A model generated the notes under the pieces. It made no database searches and was not told the origin of the DNA. It was given only the letters and a program-made list of their open reading frames with translations. Made by a program: the position numbers and the translations under genes. A stretch of 35,553 nt of DNA from JBMZCV01 sp049613665 (GTDB lineage: Bacteria; Bacteroidota; Bacteroidia; Chitinophagales; UBA2359), in NCBI GenBank assembly GCA_049613665.1, contig JBMZCV010000034.1, positions 1 through 35,553 on the forward strand. The letters run 5' to 3'. Positions 14,438 to 22,025 of this stretch are shown here, one piece after another. How positions within the stretch are numbered: the first letter of the stretch is position 1; each line of letters begins with the position of its first letter.

Positions 14438-15337
14438 ATGAAATCAATCAGCAGAATATCATTTGCAATAGTATTTATCAGCAATTTATGGGCTATTCAA
14501 ATAGCAGAAGCACAAACTTTTCAGTCCAATGCTTTGGATAGAACACAAAACCGAAGCCAACAACAACGTGGACATGCACGTTTTACGCCCAATACGCATT
14601 CAATATCAACTACTACGACAACGAATACAAACACGAATACTAATACTCAATATGCACCAGCGTATTATGGCGATGATGGTTTGGCTTTGAGTGTCGAAAA
14701 TACGGTTTACAAAATAGAATTGGGTTTGTATAGCAATCCTAATGTAACAGATTTTAGCAAGCTCAATGATTTAGGAGCTATTAGTACCGAAATGGCTATG
14801 GGTACAACCAAACATGTTTTGTTGGGTGATTATGCAGCCGATATTGTACCACGAATTTTGAATGAAGTGATAGCACGAGGTTATAGCACAGCAGTTATTG
14901 TGCAACGCAAAGGCGACCCTAAAAATACGCTTAATCCGTTTGCGATAGTGACACCACCGCCAAGTTTGGTTATCACAGAAGAAGTATTGAAAGATGTGGT
15001 TGATAAGCCGCAAACCATGAACACGGCTGATGTAGTAGAACCAGCATTTCACGAAACACCTATTGCGGCTGTTTCTAGCATGAAAATTTTGCCAAATGAA
15101 ATAGGCGAGCAGGTAACAGTAGAGTTTTCGACACCGCAATCTCAGAAAGTGTATATCGGAATGTTTGCGGCAGATGGTAGCTTGGTAACCGATATTTTTG
15201 CCGAACAAGCCGACCATACGCAAGCCTATAAGCGAGTAATCAATACAAAAAAACTAGGAGAAGGAGTTTATACTTTCAAACTACGAACCGAAGCCGAAGA
15301 GTTGATTTTAGAAGAAGTATTTTTATATAAACTGTAA
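14438..15337 (+). CDS. Exported protein with SPOR-like domain and beta-sandwich C-terminus
   Basis: A 299-residue exported protein from ATG 14438. Residues 1-26 are a signal peptide (MKSISRISFAIVFISNLWA, cleavage near AEAQ). A low-complexity Ser/Thr/Asn linker with (TN) repeats lies near residues 48-66. Residues about 80-155 (VYKIELGLYSNPNV ... YSTAVIVQRKG) look like a SPOR-type fold, a peptidoglycan-binding domain, but the match is by eye. Residues about 215-299 (GEQVTVEFSTPQ, GEGVYTFKLRTEAEEL, EVFLYKL) resemble the beta-sandwich of T9SS type A sorting domains, without the usual PNP motif. The apparent upstream start (GTG 14399) lies in a repeat. A terminator follows. Probably an envelope or cell-wall protein; function unknown. 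Confidence 0.65.
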   Translation: MKSISRISFAIVFISNLWAIQIAEAQTFQSNALDRTQNRSQQQRGHARFTPNTHSISTTTTTNTNTNTNTQYAPAYYGDDGLALSVENTVYKIELGLYSNPNVTDFSKLNDLGAISTEMAMGTTKHVLLGDYAADIVPRILNEVIARGYSTAVIVQRKGDPKNTLNPFAIVTPPPSLVITEEVLKDVVDKPQTMNTADVVEPAFHETPIAAVSSMKILPNEIGEQVTVEFSTPQSQKVYIGMFAADGSLVTDIFAEQADHTQAYKRVINTKKLGEGVYTFKLRTEAEELILEEVFLYKL

Positions 15338-15370
15338 AAGATATTTTTGAGATACATAATAGAAAAGGAA

Positions 15371-15410
15371 AAAGGAGATGAAAAACTGATATTTTCATCT
15401 CCTTTTTTTA
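15371..15410 (+). terminator. Terminator of the SPOR-like gene
   Basis: AAAGGAGATGAAAA and TTTTCATCTCCTTT form a perfect 14-bp stem with a 7-nt loop, followed by T residues, 34 bp after the stop codon. Confidence 0.85.
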
Positions 15411-15450
15411 TTTTGGACAATTTGACATGTAAATCAAACAGGTTTTATAA

Positions 15451-15494
15451 AGTGTTAGCACAAATCATCTTAATGAATGATGCTTGTCACTTAA
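15451..15494 (+). repeat. Degenerate fragment of the 100-bp repeat
   Basis: GTGTTAGCACAAATC, then AATGAATGATGCTTGTCACTT: second stem arm plus a one-base-altered palindrome end. It faces the 3' end of the next, minus-strand gene. Confidence 0.5.
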
Positions 15495-15503
15495 ATTGTT
15501 TTT

Positions 15504-15989
15504 TTATTTACCATCGCCAACTCTTTTAGCTCCACCTCTTCCTTGCTGGCCGCCTGTTTCGCCTTTTTTAGACGCACCACCACGGTCTATTTGACTACCT
15601 GTTTCACCTTGTTTAGATGCACCACCACGGCCGTCTTGTGTCGTAGTAGAAGGAGTTGTTGTTTTAGGAGGAGTTGTTGGTTTAGTTGTTGGTGGTTTTG
15701 GTTTAGTAGTTTTCGGTGGTTTTGGCTTAGGTTTAGTAGTTTTTCCAGCACCAATACCTGCTGCTGCCGCAATCATTTCTTCTACACGCACCGACACGGC
15801 ATCGGCTACTTGTTTGTCGCACTCTTCGAGCAACTCAGCTCTTAGGTCTGTTAGATGAGATTGTACGAGTGAGTCAACCGTAGCTTGCTGATTGGCTTTC
15901 ATGCCATCTAAGTTAGCAGCACTATCGCAACCAACCATAAATGCTAAGGCTGAAAAAAATAATATTGGGAGAATTTTTATCTTATTCAT
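15504..15989 (-). CDS. Small lipoprotein with Lys/Pro and RGGASK repeats (paralogue A)
   Basis: A 161-residue predicted lipoprotein. The signal is MNKIKILPILFFSALAFMVG with the lipid-accepting Cys21 (MVGC). Residues about 33-70 (QQATVDSLVQSHLTDLRAEL, LEECDKQV) match the neighbouring lipoprotein at 16209-16445 closely in spacing. A Lys/Pro/Thr-rich linker (about 85-120) follows, then three imperfect copies of RGGASKxGETG (about 120-157). The low-complexity tail could bind polymers or surfaces. No family is recognised; it is probably at the outer or inner membrane, facing the periplasm or the outside. The start is ATG at 15989, with a perfect 8-bp hairpin in the leader. Confidence 0.7.
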   Translation of the reverse strand: MNKIKILPILFFSALAFMVGCDSAANLDGMKANQQATVDSLVQSHLTDLRAELLEECDKQVADAVSVRVEEMIAAAAGIGAGKTTKPKPKPPKTTKPKPPTTKPTTPPKTTTPSTTTQDGRGGASKQGETGSQIDRGGASKKGETGGQQGRGGAKRVGDGK

Positions 15990-16029
15990 GTTTTTACTTT
16001 TTTTATTGGATATGAAATTGAATTACAAC

Positions 16030-16055
16030 GAATATCTGCATTTTTCGAGATATTC
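16030..16055 (-). promoter_or_regulatory. Leader hairpin of lipoprotein A
   Basis: GAATATCT and AGATATTC form a perfect 8-bp inverted repeat with a 10-nt loop, 41 bp upstream of the start codon. It could be an operator or an mRNA hairpin. Confidence 0.4.
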
Positions 16056-16208
16056 ATTTTTTTTGATACAAAAAATAAATTAAACCATATTTAGCATTTA
16101 ATGCCTTATGCAAGTTGTCTGACAAAAATAGTTTTATTTTGCATTAGCTTGACAACCTTTTTGCGTTTTAAAACATCAAAGTAATGTCAATGTTTTTATT
16201 TTTTGTTT

Positions 16209-16445
16209 TTATTTTTTTTGAGAAACCTTAAAAACAGAATCTGCTTTGGCAGCTACTTCACCATCCATACGACTTTTGCAAGACTGCTCTACGGAATCAC
16301 GCAAAGCAACAGCATGAACTTCGATGAGCGAATCTACAACTGCTTGTTGCTGAGATGTATCTAAAGAAACAGAGTTGTCCGTGCAACTCCAAGTTGCCGT
16401 CATGCCTATGAGAGCTACAACGAGCCATAATTTCATACTTTTCAT
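16209..16445 (-). CDS. Small lipoprotein (paralogue B)
   Basis: A 78-residue predicted lipoprotein. The signal MKSMKLWLVVALIGMTATWS ends at Cys21. The mature part has QQQAVVDSLIEVHAVALRD and SCKSRMDGEV, aligning without gaps to QQATVDSLVQSHLTDLRAEL, LEECDKQVADAV of the neighbour at 15504-15989, including the VDSL, H, LR and Cys positions. It lacks the repeat tail, so it is either the ancestral short form or a truncated copy. The two genes are tandem on the same strand, 219 bp apart. Function unknown. Confidence 0.65.
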   Translation of the reverse strand: MKSMKLWLVVALIGMTATWSCTDNSVSLDTSQQQAVVDSLIEVHAVALRDSVEQSCKSRMDGEVAAKADSVFKVSQKK

Positions 16446-16499
16446 GTTCTAAGAAGTTTAGTTAGTAAAATTAATATGTTGAAAATAAATTTTTTTGTC

Positions 16500-16604
16500 A
16501 AATGTCATACACTAATTAATATAGCCTATTTGAGTTGCTAATACATTAGAAACAAGTGTGTTAGCTTTTATAAAAGAGTTGCTTATTTTTAATGTTTGAC
16601 TAAT
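16500..16604 (-). repeat. 100-bp palindrome-ended dispersed repeat, copy 6
   Basis: Minus-strand reading: ATTAGTCAAACATTAAAAA, stem GCTAACACAC...TGTATTAGCAAC, then AATTAGTGTATGACATTT, where the palindrome has decayed. It faces lipoprotein B, about 55 bp from its start. Confidence 0.7.
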
Positions 16605-17400
16605 ATGCTATTTAATAACAAGACAATCCTTCACTAATGTATTGAATTTTAGCGTATAAGCCTTCTCAACTTTGTACTATAGATTTTTGAGATTGTTTAT
16701 TTGAACTTCTTTTGCCTAATAAATGTCATCTTTATGCTAAAAGAAGGACAAATCATATTTTTTCTGTAATTTTATAGCATATATAGCAAAAAAAAAGCAA
16801 TTTACGACTTATTTTATAAAAATCAAGTGTTTGACCTTACTTTTTGCAAATGATTTAGCCAATAGATATATCTAAGAATACACAAAAGTTATTAAGTTTA
16901 AAATATATACCAAATTACTTTAAGTTAGCAGATGTTAAAGCTTTTTGCATATATTCAATGTTAAAACAAATAGTACAACAAACTATTTTTCTATGACCTA
17001 GTTGGCATTACAAAGTTAGTGATATGTAAGTGTAAAACAACACAAAATAGAGTCTTATTTTAGATAACAAAATGAAAAATAAACTTATTTTCATAACTTT
17101 AAGATAGCTTGACTATTTTAGGCTTGTAAATTCATAAATTTTTATTAGTTTTGTAGCAGAAAAAGATAACTTTTCTTTTATTATCATTTTATTTTTAGTA
17201 TTATCACGTTTGTTTAGATAAGTTTGATAAAAAAGAAAAATAACAATATTTATTTTTTTACATATACAAGAAAACCATTTTTTTATATAATAATGTATCG
17301 TATTTAAGCATAAAGATACGAAACCAAAGATTTTGCTTTCCATTTGTGTCAAAAATTGCATCTACTTGCGATAGACTGACATAAAAAAAGCAAAATAAGT

Positions 17401-17430
17401 TTGTTTATTACCGTTAGCTATATATATTTG
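17401..17430 (+). promoter_or_regulatory. Promoter of the OmpA-family gene
   Basis: TTG (17401-17403), 19-bp spacer, TATATTTG (17423-17430): an exact fit to the Bacteroidota sigma-A consensus. The leader would be about 145 nt. Confidence 0.75.
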
Positions 17431-17580
17431 CATTTGGCTAGAAAAATGTACATTTCTTTGTAAAAAAATACAAAAAAACTATCATTCATTCTAAGAAGTA
17501 GGTTTATAACCAATATCTATAAACCATGCACACAGTAAAAATTAAATAAAATTAAATATAACGATTAAAAAATTACACCT

Positions 17581-19515
17581 ATGTTAAGTAAGAAACACTT
17601 ACTGTTTTTATTCGTTTTTTTGCTCGTAGGCTCAACGGTCGCATTTGCACAAGACGAAGAAGAAGCAGGTGCTGAGGAGACCAACTCAAAAGCGTATCCT
17701 TATCCAGCAGCAACGAGCGAGGAGTACAAAGATTTTGTACCGAAAAAAAGACACGACCAACAAGACAAATTTATTGACGGAAAGTATAACTTTCCAGCTA
17801 AACCTAAAGATAAATGGGAAGTAGGGCTTAATGTAGGAGCTTTGTTGATAAGTGGCGATGTAAAAACAGGTTTGGGAAAATGGTCTGCAAGCGGCAACTT
17901 TGCTCCTAAAGCAGGTATTGGACTTCATGTTCGTAAGTCTTTTGGTTATGTGATGTCTTTGAGAGTAAGTGCTATGATGGGTACTACTTGGGGACAAAAC
18001 TGGCAATCAACTTATGGTTGGGCTACTAGCAGTATCGGCACTACACCTCCAAACCGTGCTTTGGCAGGAACAATAAATGGAACAGATTTATATGCTCCAT
18101 ATAACGATGCTAGAACGCCTGATTATTTCAACGAAGCTACCTCTTCGGCTGACCCTGTTTTTTATAACTATCAAACGAAAATTCGTGAAATCGCTGTTTC
18201 TGGTATTGCAAATATCCACAATATCCGTTTTCACAAGCAGCAAACAAGTATGGACTTATATGGTATCTTTGGTGTTGGTGGATTTGCATACCGCACTATG
18301 ATGGACCAACTTGATGCTAACGATGCAGAATACGATTATAGAACTATCACTACTAATCAAAGCTTATATCAAAATCGTTCAGATGCTTTAGATGCTTTAG
18401 AAAATTTGAGAGATGGTACTTTTGAGTCGCAAGCAGAGCGTCATTTCGATGACTTTACGCCTTTCGACAATTTCTCTTTCAAACCTACTGCTCATATCGG
18501 TGTAGGTGTAGCTTTCAAGCTTTCTCGTATGATAAACATCGGCTTAGAAACGAAAGTGACTTACACTAACGATGACTTGCTAGATGGACAAAGATGGCAA
18601 GAATGGGGTGCTTTGACGCGTGACTATGATACTTATAACTATACGGCTATCAATTTCAACTTCAACTTGGGTGGCAAAAATTCTGTTGAACCACTTTGGT
18701 GGATGAATCCTTTGGATTATAGCTACGAAGAAATCGCTAACGAATGTTGCGATGACTTAGACTTACCAGACTTCAGCGATGACGATAATGATGGTGTGCC
18801 AAATGCTTGGGACAAAGAGCCAGATTCTCGTGAAGACTGCCCTGTTGATACACATGGTAGAATGCTAGATAGCGACCGTGATGGTATTTTAGACTGTGAT
18901 GATGAATGTCCACATTCTGCTGCTTATAACTTTGCTGGCGAAAAATTGGATTTACCAAATGTTGTTGATGAAAAAGGTTGTTATACTGATAAATTTGATT
19001 GCAGTTTAATAGAAAATTTCTGTGACTGTGTTAAAACATGTGTACCACCACCACCACCACCACCAAGAATTACACTTCCTCCATGTTATGCAAGCTTGCC
19101 AAATATCTTATTTGACTTAAACAAATACTCTGTAAAAGAGCAGTTTGCTTCAAGTTTGAGAAGTGCTGCTGATTGGGTAAATGCTAATCCTTCTTATGAT
19201 TTATGCGTAGTTGGCCATACAGATGTTAGAGGTGGCAATGGCTACAATGATGTATTGTCTTGGAAACGTGCTAACGAAGTTGTAAACAAATTGGTGAGCG
19301 AATATGGTGTAAGCCGTAGCCGTTTGAAAGTACAGTTTAGAGGCGAAATCGACAACGAAGTTGGCGGCTTAGAAGACTCTCCATTCCGTAAAGCTATCGA
19401 TGCTGACCACGGTTTGAACAGAAGAGTAGAATTTAGATGCTGCGGTGGCAACAACTCTGATATGTCTATGCCAGCAGGTCCTAAAAATGCAGGTTCAAGA
19501 AAGCCTCGTCCATAA
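17581..19515 (+). CDS. OmpA-family outer-membrane protein with Ca-binding repeats
   Basis: A 644-residue outer-membrane protein. Signal peptide 1-23 (cleaved before QDEEEAG). Residues about 75-380 have the alternating aromatic/Gly pattern of a beta-barrel (WEVGLNVGALLISGDVKTG, GLHVRKSFGYVMSLRV). Residues about 398-440 are Asp-rich thrombospondin-3-type repeats (DDDNDGVPNAWDKEPDS, DSDRDGILDCDDECP). A Cys-rich patch and a run of seven prolines follow, then the OmpA peptidoglycan-binding domain at about 505-620 (ILFDLNKYSV, GHTDVRGGNGYND, RANEVVNKL, LNRRVEFR). It presumably ties the outer membrane to peptidoglycan. A strong promoter and terminator make it a single-gene unit. The barrel assignment is by pattern only. 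Confidence 0.88.
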   Translation: MLSKKHLLFLFVFLLVGSTVAFAQDEEEAGAEETNSKAYPYPAATSEEYKDFVPKKRHDQQDKFIDGKYNFPAKPKDKWEVGLNVGALLISGDVKTGLGKWSASGNFAPKAGIGLHVRKSFGYVMSLRVSAMMGTTWGQNWQSTYGWATSSIGTTPPNRALAGTINGTDLYAPYNDARTPDYFNEATSSADPVFYNYQTKIREIAVSGIANIHNIRFHKQQTSMDLYGIFGVGGFAYRTMMDQLDANDAEYDYRTITTNQSLYQNRSDALDALENLRDGTFESQAERHFDDFTPFDNFSFKPTAHIGVGVAFKLSRMINIGLETKVTYTNDDLLDGQRWQEWGALTRDYDTYNYTAINFNFNLGGKNSVEPLWWMNPLDYSYEEIANECCDDLDLPDFSDDDNDGVPNAWDKEPDSREDCPVDTHGRMLDSDRDGILDCDDECPHSAAYNFAGEKLDLPNVVDEKGCYTDKFDCSLIENFCDCVKTCVPPPPPPPRITLPPCYASLPNILFDLNKYSVKEQFASSLRSAADWVNANPSYDLCVVGHTDVRGGNGYNDVLSWKRANEVVNKLVSEYGVSRSRLKVQFRGEIDNEVGGLEDSPFRKAIDADHGLNRRVEFRCCGGNNSDMSMPAGPKNAGSRKPRP

Positions 19516-19572
19516 GAAAAAAATTAAATTTCAATAGCATGTTTATATGCTTTTGTCTTTTAAAAAAAAAAG

Positions 19573-19610
19573 AAAAGCAGTCTTTATGAAATTTCATAAA
19601 GACTGCTTTT
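19573..19610. terminator. Bidirectional terminator
   Basis: AAAAGCAGTCTTTATGAAA and its exact complement TTTCATAAAGACTGCTTTT abut to form a 38-bp perfect palindrome flanked by A-run and T-rich sequence. It sits between the convergent OmpA-family and amidohydrolase genes, 57 bp after the former's stop. Confidence 0.85.
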
Positions 19611-19760
19611 TTCTTTTGTAGGAAAGCTTGGGTAGGTATAAAATCTACCACTATTAAGCCTTTTTGTTGCTGGTGATAACACGCAGCAATGGCGAGAGTT
19701 GTTGTTTTTTTTGAACAGAATAAAAGTGTAATGTTTTATCTAAGGGTTAGTATAACTATA

Positions 19761-20957
19761 CTAAATCAAACGTCGAACTTTGCTATTCTCACTTAGCTTC
19801 AAATTTTCTATATCTACATTTTCTATCAAATTGATACCTGCATGTTTGCCTACTTCAAAACTGCCTAAATCTTCCTCAAAATCCAATAGTTCAGCACCAT
19901 TTAAAGTTGCCCAACGCAGCAAATCTGCAAGTAGTATATGTGGTGCAGCTTTGCTGATGGTTTTTAGCTCCGACAAAATGCACAATTGCCAATTGGATGT
20001 AAGACTATCCGTACCAATGGTTATTTTAGCATTTTCTTGGATGAAAGCATCAAAGTTTGGCAATCGGTTTTCGATATATAAGTTGGCATTTGGACAAAAG
20101 CACCAATATACATTTTTGCTATAAGCGTGAGCAAGTTGTATGTCTTTCGTAGTGCTAAAAGTATTGTGTACCAATAGCAATTTGTGTTGTTTCGATAAAT
20201 GTTTTAAGGTATAATTTAAAGAATTTGTTTGAGTTGGGCGAAAATATTTTTTACTATCAAAATTCAAACCTTCATAAAAGTCATAAAAATCGCCTTTTCC
20301 TGTTTGAAAAAACTCATTTTCTGCTGCACATTCTTGGTTGTGAATAGAAACTATACCATGCTTTTTTGCGTTGTTGAAAACCGCAATTTTTTCGAGCAAG
20401 CTGCCCGAAACCGTATAAGGAGCATGTGGCGAAAGACTTGCGGTAGAACGTGCAGCCGTAGGCACTTTTTCTAAAACCGCTATTCCAGCTTGCATAGCAG
20501 TCTCTGCTTCGTTGGCTTTAAATTCTAGGAGTTCAATAAAAGTATGATACCGCAAATTGCCTTTTGCTTTTTGAGCAAAAGAAGTCGTATCATTAGAAAT
20601 ATCACCTATGGCAGCGATACCATTTTGTAGCATTTCTTTTTCGGCTGCTGCAATAGCTGTTGCCATCGTTTCTGCCGAAAAATCATTTCTAATTTTCAGA
20701 ATGGGTTTTATAAAATTGACTAAACCTGTGCCAGTAGGAATAATATTTTTGAGATAAGAAAGTTCTAAATGACAGTGAGTATTCACGAAATTTGGGCATA
20801 AAATGCCTTTATATTTTTCTGTATCTGAATAGGTTTGAGGAGGAGCAACCTCCAATATTTTTCCCATTTCATCAATGATTACGATACCATTTGCGATAGG
20901 CTCGCTATGAATTGGGAAAATATAGTCAGCTTGAATTTTTCGCATAGCGTTTTTCAT
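19761..20957 (-). CDS. Amidohydrolase (TRZ/ATZ, deaminase-like)
   Basis: A 398-residue metal-dependent amidohydrolase related to chlorohydrolase / S-adenosylhomocysteine or aminofutalosine deaminase-type enzymes. Metal and active-site positions are visible: NTHCHLELSY (His61, His63), SPHAPYTVS, SIHNQE with His206, LLVHNTF with His264, and TIGTDSLTSN with Asp317. The first 60 residues supply the small beta-sandwich domain. Cytosolic. The start is ATG at 20957; an ATG four codons later is an alternative. It stands alone, divergent from the DUF4293 gene. In menaquinone-using Bacteroidota one candidate role is the futalosine pathway, but no mqn gene is nearby, so the substrate stays open. Confidence 0.85.
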   Translation of the reverse strand: MKNAMRKIQADYIFPIHSEPIANGIVIIDEMGKILEVAPPQTYSDTEKYKGILCPNFVNTHCHLELSYLKNIIPTGTGLVNFIKPILKIRNDFSAETMATAIAAAEKEMLQNGIAAIGDISNDTTSFAQKAKGNLRYHTFIELLEFKANEAETAMQAGIAVLEKVPTAARSTASLSPHAPYTVSGSLLEKIAVFNNAKKHGIVSIHNQECAAENEFFQTGKGDFYDFYEGLNFDSKKYFRPTQTNSLNYTLKHLSKQHKLLLVHNTFSTTKDIQLAHAYSKNVYWCFCPNANLYIENRLPNFDAFIQENAKITIGTDSLTSNWQLCILSELKTISKAAPHILLADLLRWATLNGAELLDFEEDLGSFEVGKHAGINLIENVDIENLKLSENSKVRRLI

Positions 20958-21056
20958 TTTGCATTAAAAAAAAAGAATGTGAACGAATAGATAAACATAA
21001 AAAACGAAAATTTAGCTTTTTCAGACTACTAATTTCAAAAAATAAAGCTAAAGAAT

Positions 21057-21064
21057 TATCTTTG
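21057..21064 (+). promoter_or_regulatory. Minus-7 box of the DUF4293 gene
   Basis: TATCTTTG fits TAnnTTTG. The -33 position reads TTTC instead of TTG. The leader would be about 100 nt. Confidence 0.45.
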
Positions 21065-21173
21065 CCTACTCATTCTTTTTGTGTAATTATTTACGTTATG
21101 ACAATTTTGATTAAAAAAACTCATATCTAGATAGTTACCTTTTTATTTACAATTTTTTCTAACTAAACATATT

Positions 21174-21584
21174 ATGATTCAACGTATTCAAACCATTTAC
21201 TTGTTTTTGGCCGCTGCTTTGGCTATTGCATTTATTTTTTTGCCCTACGCTATTAGTGGCACAGAACATCTGACAGCACTAAAAGACCCAATACCTGCCC
21301 TTGCGATTTTGGGCGGAGTGACTGGCTTTTTTGCTCTACTAAATATTTTCTTTTTTAAAAATCATCGACTGCAAATCAACATCTGCCGATTTGCTATTTT
21401 GTTGCTATTGGCAACGGTTGGAGTAGGAATATTTTTTGCGATTCAACATACAGGCACACCCGACTTGCCAAATTATGGAGCAGGATTTCCTGTTTTGAGT
21501 TGGATATTTTTACTTTTAGCAATGCGAAATATTCGAAAAGACGACAAATTACTTAGAGATTTGAGAAGTGGAAGATTACGTTAA
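21174..21584 (+). CDS. DUF4293 family membrane protein
   Basis: A 136-residue protein with four predicted membrane spans (about residues 6-27, 43-61, 70-90 and 104-118). The opening MIQRIQTIYLFLAAALAI and the basic end NIRKDDKLLRDLRSGRLR are what I associate with DUF4293, a Bacteroidota-specific family of unknown function. Positively charged residues after the last span suggest a cytoplasmic C-terminus. The start is ATG at 21174. It is a single-gene unit with its own promoter box and terminator. Confidence 0.75.
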   Translation: MIQRIQTIYLFLAAALAIAFIFLPYAISGTEHLTALKDPIPALAILGGVTGFFALLNIFFFKNHRLQINICRFAILLLLATVGVGIFFAIQHTGTPDLPNYGAGFPVLSWIFLLLAMRNIRKDDKLLRDLRSGRLR

Positions 21585-22025
21585 AAATTGATAAAATATC
21601 ATTTTCTATACAATAATTAGTGATTAAAAAAGACATGCTGCAATAGATATTGCGGCATGTCTTTTTTAATTATGTGAGTTTATAAAACTTGAAATGTAAC
21701 TAAAATGTAATTTTTATGTTATGAAAGCATGACAAAAGGATAATAGTGCAAATGTAAAAAGCTGATTATCAACTTATTAAATAGAATAATTTGAAACAAT
21801 GTTTTTTTTTGGTAAATGACAATAAAAAAACAATTGCTTATTTGGCAATGTATTTGAATAATGAGAGTAGAATAAAGCAGATATATTTAATGAATAGTCT
21901 GAGTATATTTTTTTAGCATATTTAATTTGACAGGTATGTAAGATAAATTGCTTTAGTATGATATAACTATTTTAAAGTTAAATATTCACTTGTATTTATT
22001 AGTCACAAAAAAACTTTTGTTTATT
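21585..22025. other. Intergenic region before the giant surface-protein gene
   Basis: Holds the DUF4293 terminator (21626-21667), then about 360 bp of A/T-rich sequence without a recognisable gene or a good TAnnTTTG box. A TTTGACAGGTATG stretch near 21927 contains a TTG, but no matching -7 box is at the right distance. Confidence 0.5.
21626..21667 (+). terminator. Terminator of the DUF4293 gene
   Basis: AAAAAAGACATGCTGCAAT and ATTGCGGCATGTCTTTTTT form a 19-bp stem (one G-U) with a 4-nt loop, ending in T residues. Confidence 0.85.

Larger units (their letters stand above)
16446..17580. other. Intergenic region lipoprotein B / ompA-family gene
   Basis: About 1.1 kb, very A/T-rich, with no credible gene; the 82-codon minus-strand frame at 17113-17361 is Lys/Ile/Phe low-complexity and has no features. 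It holds repeat copy 6 (16500-16604), a CACTAATGTATTGAATTTTA-type decayed stem near 16632, and the ompA promoter (17401-17430). Confidence 0.6.

Noticed and set aside
17113..17361. 82-codon minus-strand open frame
   Set aside because: Lys/Ile/Phe low-complexity composition of A/T-rich spacer, no recognisable domain, no promoter box or ribosome site.
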